Source: Diphasiastrum complanatum (lineage: Eukaryota; Streptophyta; Lycopodiopsida; Lycopodiales; Lycopodiaceae). Taken from it: 64,000 nucleotides of DNA. Both the position numbers and the translations under genes were made by a program. Position 1 is the first letter of the stretch; every line of letters begins with the position of its first letter. The stretch covers positions 1 to 64,000 of the forward strand of contig MU831993.1 of NCBI GenBank assembly GCA_029204225.1, read 5' to 3'. Below, one piece after another: positions 25,168 through 37,170 of this stretch. The notes below the pieces were generated by a model. That model was not told where the DNA came from. It was given only the letters and a program-made list of their open reading frames with translations, and did not search any database.

Positions 25168-26765
25168 TTAGTGCACTATGGAATGGCATAGTGAGTTGAG
25201 CTTGCAAGAGGTCAGAAAATACGTCAAGTCCTTGTAGAAATTTCTCTTTGTCAGGGACCTGAGCGGATAACAAACTTTCCGTATGTCCTTCCTCTTGCAA
25301 AAACTCCTCTCAAAATTCATTGTATTGTCTTTGTTCCACGTTGGGTCTAGGTAGTCTTTGGGTGATGTGGAAGCTGTCACAAGTGGCTTTCATTCGGGTC
25401 AGCTGATTTTTCATTGTTTTGCTGCTGTTCTTGTTGTTGGCGTTGTGCTCTTGTTAGAACTCTAACAGGTTCGGATGATATATGACGTGCTAGAAGGATC
25501 CTGTTAGGTTGTTTAGGACAGTCTTTGAAATTGTGTTTGCGAACAAAGTTTGGGCACTCCGCATGGTATTGGTTCTTAGCTTTACAGTCAACCATGAAGT
25601 GGCCGATTTTGCCAGAAATAAATCAACTGTTGCTCATTGGGCCTATGACAATAGCATAACCATCTTGGATGACTTGTGTTGGATTTTCTGGTGGTGTAGA
25701 ATACTCATCCCGTTTGCATGAGCATGAGTTGTCGGTTGGATATTGTTGAGAACTAACAGATGGAAGTGTGGTATCATGATGATATGAGTGATTGTAGGAG
25801 TTTTCTACAAGATGTGTCTGTGCAGATTCTCGAAGGTGTCTATGTTTTTGTGCTCCTAGATCAGGTTGTCCCCTTGGAGGTGGTCCTAAGAGCGCCAGCT
25901 ATGGTTGAGGTTCATGTTTAGATTGTCTGGGCAACTCTTGTATATGAACTTGGTTGTTTCGTGATGGATAGTGCTAATTTTGATTATGTGAAACAAAATG
26001 GTGTCTGGGAGGTTGATAATGTCCCCCTGACTGGTTGTGAGGCTGATTCCTTGGGTTATAATAGCAATAAAGTGAGGTATGTCCCATAAAGTCGCAGATG
26101 TCACATTTGATCAATGAAGTATCTGGGACCGGTTGGTATGAAGGGCACTCATTGCCAGTGTGTGCACCTCGACAATGAGGGCACCATGTGTTCTCTCGTC
26201 TATGGTGGATTTGGCCAATGGGTAACTGACCTGGCATCGAACTTTGGATAGACTTAAGAGTGTTTTGAAACTCTTTTGTGAGTGTCTCCATTTGTTGTTG
26301 GTGTTGCTAGTTAAGCAACTCCATCTATGTTTTCCACAACTATTCTCGTGTTTCTCATTTGGTCGAGCTTCTTGGACAGCACGATGTGCTCTCCATTCAC
26401 ATGGCTCATCGACATCTGATCCCTCATCTTCTTCCCGAATGGCATCAGACATGGCTTGTTTCAATGATGTGTATTCATCATTGGAGTGAAGTTCATGTCT
26501 TATCCATTGTGGGAGTCCAACAAGGAACCAATTACGAGCATAGACTCAGTGGGTTGCTCTTGTACCTGACTTTTTAATCTTTTAAATCGTTCAATGTAGT
26601 CACGTACTTTCTCATCTTTTGTCATTTTGATGTTACTTAGCTTGACAAAAGGACTTTTGATCAAGCGAAATGGCTTGAAGCGTTTGATAAATGCCTCCTT
26701 CAAGAGTGACCAGTCTCATTTATCTTCACGATCAAGGTTGAAAAACCATTCTCGTACTCGATCGA
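25168..26765 (-). pseudogene. Gypsy A gag remnant, N-terminus cut off
   Basis: On the minus strand the capsid domain reads REWFFNLDRED, then LKEAFIKRFKPF and KVRDYIERFKRLK (26703-26500). Two Cys-rich segments follow: CPHCRGAHTGNEC with CDICDFMGHTSLYC (26290-26040), and CKAKNQYHAEC (about 25590). Several frames and stops are involved. The N-terminal end is truncated at about 26765, where the sequence changes directly into copia integrase. Confidence 0.75.
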
Positions 26766-28722
26766 TCACCTCGATCTGTTCTGATCTACTTAACCTTGTT
26801 GCATGTACATCTTTCTACCCAATTCACATATTTTGTGAGTTTATCAAGTGCTTCGGATTTATTCTGAATAAAATACACTTTGGCAAATTTACTATAGTCA
26901 TCAATGAAGGTTATGTAATATTTTGAACCCCCTACTGAGATCACATTGAATGGTCCGCAGATGTCAGAATGCACTAGATCTAGAATCTTAGTCGTTTTGT
27001 AGGAGTCTTTGATGAATGGAGTGCACAACATCTTGCCTTTCAAACATGCATCACAGGTGGTCGAACTGGTTGCATTCGAGATGTTGACCCATGTTATTGC
27101 TCCATGATGGCTTGCTTGGTAAAGTGCCATTGAGTTCATGCGGCAGAGTCTTCTGTGACATAGAGTGTCTGGCGAGTCATCATGAGTCTGATGCATCTGA
27201 TCTTCAAGTAGGAGTACCTTCAGTGATATAAGTTTTTTTTCCTTCTGCCTTGAGCGATCAAAGTACTAGTACTGGCATCAATCACGTTGCATGCTTCGTT
27301 AGAAAATGTCACACGCATCCCTGCATCTGCTATTCTTGCTACAGATAGCAAGTCTTGTTGTAGAGTAGGCACAAACAAAACGTCTTTGAGTCATCTGTCT
27401 CTGCCATTGGTGTTGAGCCATAGTGAACCAATACCGTTCACTTGATACTTAGATCCATCTCCAAGAACTATGAATCTTGAAAGATCTACACTTCTGAAAT
27501 CATACATTATTCGTCTTGATGTCACAAAGTGTGAGGTCGCTCCTGAATCTAGGATCACCTCATGTGTGTCAGATGTTGACGCTGCACACACATCTTCATA
27601 GATGTAGGCGGTCGAACAACTTTTGTTCGTTCTTTCTTCGCCCATCTTTGAGCTCTCGGGCTCCTCGACATAGGATGAACTGTTGCTGTTCTCCTATCTA
27701 TTCTGTGCTGATTTGTTTCTCAGGTTCTGGTGGAAATCCACGGCTGCAAGAACCTTCTTGTGGCAGTGAATACACTCAATCTTGGGATTGAGCCAGTAGG
27801 TATCTACTGTATGCCCATCTCTTGTGCATCTCACGCAAGACTTCTTGTCTGCACCTTGCTGCTTTGACCTCCCTTTGCTCTTCCAGTTGCCCTTGCTTGT
27901 TCCCTCTGCTTGCTGGTCACGATCCTGCCTCTGATTTGACTCCCTCTTAGGCTTATATTGCTTCTTGGATTTTTCTTTGTTGCCGTAGAGGGCTTAGTCA
28001 GAACCATTCTTGTGATCAAGATGTTTTCTGGCCTCAACTTCCTCTCGAATCTCGACAATCACCTTTTTGAGGTTCATGGTAGGATCTTTCACGAGCAGGG
28101 TTCTTGTCATCTGGAAAGATCTGGGTAAGGCTCTCAACAAGTACGTGAGCTACTTCTCAGCTGACACGACGTTCTCTACTCCAGAGTTGTGTAGTGATAG
28201 AAACAGATCCTTCATCTTTCTTACGAACGAAGTAAGGTCTTTTCCATCCCATTGTAGATTCGTCAGCTGATCTTCCAGCATCATGATTTGACTTCTTGAT
28301 TTCGTCTAAAGTCTGGTGAGTAATGCATCCCACATCTCCTTAGCTTTGGAGAGTATAGCCAGGTCAAGTGTGAGGCTATCTTTGATGGAAGATGATAGCA
28401 AGGCTACTGCCCTGTCATTTTTCTCCCTCCATTCGCATAGCTCTTGTCTGATGTTGTAGGCATTTCTTTTGTGCCATCTACCCAGGGGAATAGATCTTCT
28501 CCCTTGAGTATGAGTGATGTTTTAACTTTCCAAGCTAGAGAGTTAGATCTTGAAGAATCAAGTACTGTGCAAATATTGCTCTGCATGCTGCTGATTGAAG
28601 CCATTGCTTCTTGGAGTCTGTTCCCTCATTGATGGTTGTTTGTCTGAATTCTTGGCCTCCTAGATCTGACGGCTTCTTAGCTATGTCAGATTATGACAGT
28701 AAGTAAGTAGGCTCTGATACCA
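26766..28722 (-). pseudogene. Copia-1 gag-protease-integrase, truncated
   Basis: Right to left: gag start MASISSMQSNIC at 28604 with LILKGEDLFPWVDG (UBN2-type copia gag), a zinc-knuckle region near 27840-27780, protease ILDSGATSHFV (27645-27391), and the GAG-pre-integrase and integrase start HRRLCRMNSMALY, CDACLKGKM, HSDICGPF and YYITFIDDYSKFAKVYF (27196-26786). The first integrase Asp (HSDICGP) is kept. The element ends abruptly at about 26766, before the rest of integrase, RT and RNase H. It is closely related to copia-2 at 30-35 kb, matching through gag, protease and integrase. Confidence 0.85.
28711..28722 (-). other. Copia-1 primer-binding site (tRNA-Met)
   Basis: Minus-strand TGGTATCAGAGC is complementary to the 3' end of initiator tRNA-Met, the minus-strand DNA primer of most plant copia elements. 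It lies just inside the LTR that begins at 28724. Confidence 0.9.
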
Positions 28723-28723
28723 C

Positions 28724-29744
28724 TGATGAGAATGGAGGAAATCATGCAAAAGTCGCGGAACTGTCGCGATCGCGAATTCAACCTCGATTCTCTTGCAATT
28801 TGGATGGAGTTTAGATGCGATCGATGGACACTGCCGGCTGAATCACTCCTACAGTCCTCCAGAATGTAGTCAGACACTGTTGATCTACGTTAATAAAAAA
28901 AAATTAATACAACATTCAACATAGTTTCAACCAAGGTGCGGAATTAAAATGAACAAGAAAACTTAGACACACGAATAACAGCAGTCACTTTTTGCATTCG
29001 AGATCAAACACCACAAGAAAATCATCTATATTGATCTTTCTCTAATGCAAATTCACGCAGTGTGTTGGCATGGGAGAAACGCGGTTTTCTCACGAGTAAT
29101 CGTCTCGCTTTACTAGCAGACAGTTTGATCTACGGATCCTAGACAAAATTGTCTTCGCATGCAGGCGGACATGTATTCTGTAACTTTGTCTTGATTGCTT
29201 ACTTGCATCAGACTACTTCATTACACTATATGTGTATTCTGTCATCACATGTCAAGTATCATCCAGTAAGTATACAGTCGCTCTATGTAACTTTTAAGAT
29301 TAGAGTGACTAAACATCTACAACTAATCCGAGAATTACAAGACTTGCGGATTAGCCATGACCTAGATTGTATCTGCTGACGTCATGTCATCAGGTTAGAT
29401 ATCTGTACTTCTGGGTACTTGCATGATCTCGCTAGCACTCTTTTTGAAGCATGGAGGGTAGGAGAAGGTTTTATGATATTGGTTTCGTTTCCATCGTTGG
29501 TTTCATTTTTTTTTTGGTCGTCTGCCTTCTCTCGTACTGGACCACAAAAGATTCTCATGCCAGACCGCAAAAGATTCTCGTTTGTGAGTCTTTTGTGTTC
29601 GCGAACCGTTCGTCTTCGTCTCCTTTGACTTTTGTGTTAACGAACCATTCGTGTTCGTCTCCTTTGACTTTTATGTTCGCGAACCGTTTGTCTTTGTGTT
29701 TCGTGTCAGACGGAGGACTGAAAGCTAGCAAGCCTTTGTAGTTA
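28724..29744 (-). repeat. Copia LTR shared by two tandem elements
   Basis: About 1.02 kb, homologous end to end with the LTR at 34249-35216. Shared blocks include CTACGTTA.TA....TTAATACAACATTCAAC, the CTCACGAGTA..GTCTCGCTT block, GCTGACGTCAT and AAAGCTAGCAA. On its left it abuts a primer site (copia-1), and on its right a 20-bp end-of-internal-region sequence (29745-29764), so it is flanked as both a 5' and a 3' LTR. Confidence 0.7.
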
Positions 29745-29764
29745 GAAACATTTTGTTTCTTCAG

Positions 29765-29993
29765 TACTTCATGGTACTTGCATGATCTTCCTGATCCTTT
29801 GGAACGTGAAGGTCAAAAAGTGTCACGAAAATTTTTGTGTCGCTTCGAGTCATTTGACTTTTGCGTTGTCTGACTTTCTCCTGTAGTATCACGAACATTT
29901 TTCTTTCATGAACATTTCACGTTTTCACGAACATTTTCGCTTCATGTATTTTCGTCAAATTGAGGGCTGAAAACTAGCAAAGCTTTGGAAATA
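29765..29993 (-). repeat. Partial copia-2 3' LTR
   Basis: About 229 bp homologous to the first part of the LTR at 34998-35216 (TACTTGCATGATCTTCCTGA, GTCACGAA, GGGCTGAAAACTAGCAAAGC). It directly follows the RNase H end of copia-2 and stops at the junction with the 20-bp end-of-internal-region sequence at 29764. Confidence 0.65.
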
Positions 29994-31437
29994 GAAACGT
30001 TTTGTTTATTCAGCTCCCTCTCAAAGCGTGGTAGCTTGATGACTCCAAGACTGCTCCTCTGTTTCTTGAACAAACCTTTGTCTAAGGCCTTTGTGAAAAT
30101 GTCAGTCACCATCTCCTTTGTTCCAATGAAAATAGTCTCCAGCATCTTCTTCCTGATCAGATCCCTTATCAAGTGATACTTGATTGCAATGTGTTTCGTC
30201 CTTGAGTGAAACACAGGATCCTTCGTCAGATGTATGACATATGTATTGTTTATTTGCAAAATCAGGGGCTCATTTCTTGTTTCGCCTAGTTCGTCATGAA
30301 ATTGTTTGAGCCAAATGATTTCCTTAGCCATCTTTGCTGCCGCAACGTATTCTGCTTCGCAGGATGACTGAGCCACAATGGTCTACTTCTTGAAGACCTA
30401 GAGAATTGTGCTCCTGACACGATGGTCCATCCTCCTGAAACACTTTTGTAGTCGTCCTTGAGAGATGCCCATCTAGCATCATTATAGGAAACTATCTGGA
30501 ACCTTGCATCACGAGAATAACACAAATGAAAATCCTTCGTTAATTGAAGGTATTGCTAAATTTGTTTCGCAATCTTCCAATGAGTTGAGCCTGGATTCGT
30601 ACAGAATTGGCTCATCTTGAACACGACATAAGCAATGTTAGGATGTGTGTTATCTGCAAGGTACATCAGTGACCCGATCAGCTTCCTGTATGGTGTAAGC
30701 TTCAGTCTTCGAACAGTCTTCGTTGGTCAAGACTGTTCCTATAAGCATTGGAGTATTTGCTCCTTTGCAACTTAGCATCCCAAAATCTTCTAGAATTTTT
30801 TGGGTATATCTGGCCTGATGAAGGTACAATTTACCTCTCTCATAGTCCCTATCAATCTGTAAGCCGAGATAACATCTGGCTTCTCCCAAGTTTGCAATAT
30901 CGAAATGTTTCGAGATGTCATACTTCACCTTGGCAATAAGCTTTTTACTTTTGCAGAGTATCAAAGTGTCGTCCACATATATAGCTACAATGATGATCTT
31001 CCAATCTGTAATTCTTATATAAACATTGGAATCAACTATTAGTGGCTTGAATCCCAAGGATTTCAAGACTTGATTTTTTTTCTTATACCATTGTCGCACT
31101 GATTGCTTCAGACCGTAGATACTCCTGTGCATTTTGCATGCATAAGTGGAAAGTGAATTTGAGATGTAGCCTGGAGGTTGATCCATGTAGACTTCTTCAT
31201 CTAGCTCACCATGCAAGAGTGCTATCTTCTCGTCCACGATGTGAATCTTGAGATCATATGCAGCTGCATATGCAAACAGTAGACGTAGGGACGAATTTTT
31301 TACAACAGGAGAGAAGATCCCAGCATAGTCAATACCATACCTCTGAGAAAATCCCTTCGCTACAAGTCTGGTTTTATTCTTAGAAATATCTCCATTCGGT
31401 CCATACTTCAGCTTGTATACCCACTTGCATTTTACAG
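29942..31437 (-). pseudogene. Copia-2 reverse transcriptase and RNase H
   Basis: RT (31237-30650) shows ALLHGELDEEVYMDQPPGY, IYGLKQSVRQWY and the catalytic YVDD, then YLGLQIDRDYERG. RNase H (30525-29942) shows QSSCEAEYVAAAKMAKEIIWL, HLTKDPVFHSRTKHI and VTDIFTKALDKG. The N-terminal RT part to 31437 is split by stops. The last codons read into the start of the 3' LTR. The polymerase motif is intact, but frame breaks make the whole pol non-functional. Confidence 0.88.
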
Positions 31438-33229
31438 TCTTTCACTTGTCTGGTAATGGCTGTAACATCCATACCCGATTTTTCCTAATGCATTCCATCT
31501 CCTCATTCATGGCTTGGATCCATTTGTTCTTCTCTGGACATTCAATTTTTTCCTCGACTGTTTGTGGTTCTCCACTGAATCCACAAAACTCTTCTGATTA
31601 GAAGCTGAGATGCCTGGCACAAATCTTGCTGACACTCTTTGTTCTCTTGTCGATCTTCTAGGAGATCCTTCTAGAACTACAATGCTTTTGTCCTTATCTG
31701 CTCTGCTAGGTCCGGAACCATTTCAGTTTACAAGTATTGTAGCAGTAGGCTGGCTTGCGAATCTTTCTTTGTCTGATTCGTCACTCGAATGAGGTGCAAC
31801 TCAAACATCTTCATCTGAATGTTCATCCTCTGCTCCCTCTGTCATAGTTGGTAGACCATAGTATTGTCTTCCAAGGACTTCATAACTAACAAGATCATCG
31901 TTGGCCATTGTTATGCTCTCATCAAATTCGACATCTATGACTGTTTTCACTGTGTTTGTCTCTGGAATATAGACTCTATAGTATGAAAAATGATTGTCAT
32001 ATCCTACAAGATATCCTTGTTCCGCTTTCTCATCAAGCTTCTTTCGAAGCTTATCAGGAATATGTGCATAAGCTGCATAGCCAAAGATTCAGATGTGAGT
32101 CAGATTGGGTTTTCTACCCCACCATAATTCGTGTGGTGTATCATGAGGAACACCAGATTTTCCTGTCTTGTTCTGAATGTAAGCAGTTGTAGCTACTGCT
32201 TCAGCCTACAACACTCTTGTAGCCTTCAAATAGGCCATCATGCATCTGGTAGCTTCCATTAGAGTCCTATTCTTTCTTTCTGCAATACCGTTGTGCTGCA
32301 GTGTGTAAGATGCAGTTCTTCTGTGAATGATTCCATGATCATCGCAGAAGTCAGTGAATCGATTTGAGATGTATTCTCCACCTCGATCTATTCTGATTTG
32401 CTTCACCTTACTTCCTGTGCATCTTTCTGCCCAATTCACATACTCTATGAACTCGTCAAATGCTTCTGATTTATTGTGAATAAAGTAGACTCTGGCAAAT
32501 TTACTGTAATCATCAATAAAGGTTATATAATACTTTGAGCCTCCTACTGAGATCACGTTGAAAGGTCCACATATGTTTGAATGTACAAGCTCCAGAATCT
32601 TTGTAGTTCTATAGGAGTCTTTGACAAAAGGAGTACGTGACATCTTACCCTTCAAATATACATCACAGGTCATCGAACTGGTTGCATTCAAGATACTCAC
32701 CCCTATAATTGCTCCATGATGGCTTGCTTGATATAGTGCCATTGAATTCATATGGCATAGACTCCTGTGCCATAGAGTATCTGGCAAATCATCATGAGTC
32801 TGATGCACTTAATCTGCAGGTAGGCGTACCTTCAAGTGATACAAGTTGTCTTTTCTTCTACCTTGAGTGATTAGTGTACTGGTATTTGCATCAATAAACG
32901 TTGCATGCTTCATTTGAGAATGTTACACACATCCCTGCATCAGCTATTCTTGCCATTGATAGCAAGTCCTGCTGTAGTATAGGCATGAACAGAACATCTT
33001 CGAGTCGTCTGTCTTTGCCGTTTGTGTTGAGCCATAGTGAACTAATACCATTCACTTGACGCTTTGATCCATCTCCAAGAATGATAAATCTTGATGGATC
33101 TGCACTTCGAAAATCAGACATGATCCGTCTTGATGTAACGAAGTGTGAGGTAGTTCTTGAATCAAGGATTACCTCATGTGTGTCAAGTGTTGATACTGCA
33201 CACATGTCTGCACAGATGTAGGCGGTCAA
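31438..33229 (-). pseudogene. Copia-2 protease and integrase
   Basis: Protease (33229-32891) has ILDSRTTSHFV where DSGATSHFV is expected, so the catalytic-loop Gly is Arg. Integrase (32808-32206) has HRSLCHMNSMALY, HSNICGPF where the first catalytic Asp is Asn, IDRGGEY (second Asp) and GIAERKNRTL (Glu). A TAG interrupts it after YLKATRVL; the C-terminal part continues with TTAYIQNKTGKSG and a GKPNLTHI-like region with further stops down to about 31440. Confidence 0.85.
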
Positions 33230-34136
33230 ATTGGCTCCTCGACATAGGACGAACTATTGTTGTTCTCCTGTCTTCCTTGAGCTGATTTGTTTCTTGGGTT
33301 CTCGCGATAGTCCATGACTGCATGAACCTCCTTATGACAGTGGATACACTCAATTTCTGGATTAAGCCAACACGAATCAAAAGTATGTCCTTCGCGTTTT
33401 CATCTCACGCACATCTTTCTATCTGCACTCTACTGTTTCGACCTTCCTTTGTTCTTCCACTTGCCTTTACTGGCTCCTTCTGCTTGCTGATCTCGATCCT
33501 GCCTTCGATATGACTCCCTCTTAGGCTTGAATTGCTTCTTTGCTTTCTCCTTGTTGATGTAGAGGGCTTGATCAGAAGCATCCTTGTGATCAAGGTGCTC
33601 TCGAGCTTTGACTTCTTCTAGAATCTCGACAACAGCCTTTTCAAGTGTCATTGTAGGATCTTTTGCTAGCAGCGTTCTGGTTGTCTGGAAGGATGTTGGT
33701 AAGGCTCTTAACAGATAAGTAAGTTGCTTCTTTGTTGACACTTCATCTTCCTAATAAAGGAAGTGAGGTCTTTACCATCCCACTACAAGTTTGTCAGCTG
33801 ATCTTCGAGCAGCATGATTTGATTGTGTGATTCTGTCTGAGAACTTGTGAGTAATGTATCCCACATCTCTTTTGCTTCAGAGAGTGTAGTCAGGTAAAGA
33901 GTTAGGCTATCCTCAATGGATGATGATAACATAGCTATTGCCTTGTCATTCTTCTCTCTCCATTCGCACAACTCCTTGTCTGTAGTTGTAGGCATCTCCT
34001 CGATGCCATCTACCCAGGAAAATAATCCTTCTCCCTTTAGTATCAACGAGGTCTTAACTTTCCATACTAGGAAGTTAGATCATGATGAATCGAGAATTGT
34101 ACAGATCTTGGATTGTAAGTTGCTTATTGAAGCCAT
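33230..34136 (-). pseudogene. Copia-2 gag
   Basis: The start is at 34136, with LILKGEGLFSWVDGIEEMP, AMLSSSIEDSLTLY and KEMWDTL typical of UBN2/copia gag, then KKQLTYLLRALPTSF and a basic tail (KPKRESYRRQDRDQQ). A degenerate zinc knuckle follows near 33400-33330. At least one stop (about 34080) and a frame change near 33760 break the frame. Confidence 0.8.
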
Positions 34137-34235
34137 TGTTGTGAATTGTGTTCTCACTTGTTGACGGTTCTTTGTTTGAATGCTTAGCCTCCTGGATCTG
34201 ATAGCTTTGCGGCTATGTCAGACTATGACAAGGTG

Positions 34236-34247
34236 GCTCTGATACCA
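34236..34247 (-). other. Copia-2 primer-binding site (tRNA-Met)
   Basis: Minus-strand TGGTATCAGAGC, 2 bp from the LTR end at 34249. Confidence 0.9.
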
Positions 34248-34248
34248 C

Positions 34249-35216
34249 TAATGCGAAAAATAATCAACGATGAAACACAAATTGCAAATATTGATCAAGC
34301 TCTGTAATAAAATGAAACGAAATAAAGCGAAACTGGACAAAACGAAGCGAAACTTGAACGAGTTCTAATATTGACATTGCTAAAGCGAAATCAAATTAAT
34401 CGCAAAGGAAATAAATTCGGATGGATTTCAGATATGATTGATGGTCACTACTTGCTATATCATTCCTACAATCCTCTAGAAAGTAGACAGACACTGCTAA
34501 TCTACGTTATAGATTAATACAACATTCAACAAAACTGAACCAATGTGCGAAATTGATAAAACAAGTGAATGAGATACACAAGCGATAGCAGACAATAATT
34601 CATTCAAGATTAAACAAAATTGAGAGTGATATGTGCGTAATAGCTACAATATCATCTATTGATCCTCTTGATTTCAAGCACTGTATGACAGATCCACATA
34701 GCGCATTGGCCTGAGAGAAAATAGTGTTATCTCACGAGTAGTGTCTCGCTTACTAGCAGACTTCTTGAATCTCTGTGGATTTTGACAAAATTGTCTCGCT
34801 CACAGGCGGACTTCTATTCTGTATATTTTCTGCTACTGTATGTATTTTATACAGCTAGGTAATTGCATACATTCAGAGTAGCATATCTGATTAGATAGAT
34901 TAAACAATCTATAACTAATTATGGATTAAAGAGAAGTGGGTTAGGCACGTTCCAACGCTCTTCCGCTGACGTCATCATATCAGATCAGGGTTTTTGTACT
35001 TTATGGTACTTGCATGATCTTCCTGATCCTTTGGAGCGTAAAGGTCAAAAAGTGTCACGAAGATTTTTGTGTCGCTTTGAGTCATTTGACTTTCATGTCA
35101 TCTGACTTTCTCATGTAATTCGCGTTCGTGTCTTTTTGTCAGGATGTTCGCCAACATTTTTGCTTCGTGTCTTTTTGTCAAACTGAAGGCTGAAAGCTAG
35201 CAAAGCTTTGGAAACA
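34249..35216 (-). repeat. Copia-2 5' LTR
   Basis: About 968 bp. On the minus strand it begins TGTTTCCAAAGCTTTGCTAG at 35216 and ends next to the primer site. It matches the LTR copies at 28724-29744 and 29765-29993 and an inverted partial copy at 42900-43265. Divergence between copies is visible by eye, so insertion is old. Confidence 0.75.
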
Positions 35217-36550
<1,334 letters not shown>

Positions 36551-36554
36551 AACA

Positions 36555-37170
36555 AACTTTAAGTATCGAAAGCTTTGATCTAAACTTATCAAACTTTTCT
36601 CTAACAAGTGGCTTAGTGAAAATATCAGCTAGTTGTTAGTCCGTACTACAATGAACAACATGAATTTCATGACTCAGCAGCCTCTCACGTATAAAGTGAT
36701 ATTGAATCTCAATGTATTTGGTTCTCACATGGAACACTGGATTCTTTGCTAGCTGAATGCCACTCTGACTGTCGCTATGTATACTTGTGGGATTCTCCTG
36801 TTTCATGCCAACTTCTTTCAAGATTTGCCTCAGCCATATAGCTTCATGTGCTGCACTACACATTGCCTTATACACTGTTTCTGTGGTGGATAAAGCAACT
36901 GTACTTTGCTTTTTGCTGAATCAGGAAAAACAACTACCACAAAGCTGGAATACATACTCTGTGGTGGATCTACGATCGTCATAGTCACCTCCCCAATCTG
37001 CATCCACATAGCCACATAACTCAAGTAAACCCTCATGCTTCCTGTAAACCAAGCCATAATCTGAAGTGCCTTTGACATAACGCAAAATGCGCTTAGTTGT
37101 CTTCTAATGCATTTTCGTAGGTGCTGCCATAAACTGACTTACATTACCAACAACATAGCATATATCTGGT
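36555..37170 (-). pseudogene. Copia-3 RNase H, frameshifted
   Basis: Minus-strand pieces read YKAMCSAAHEAIWLRQILKE, SDSQSGIQLAKNPVFH, RTKYIEIQYHFIRE and, after a stop, LADIFTKPLVREKFD, the usual C-terminal RNase H blocks of copia pol. Frames change around 36875 and 37078, and a TAG lies before QLADIFTKP. Confidence 0.8.
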
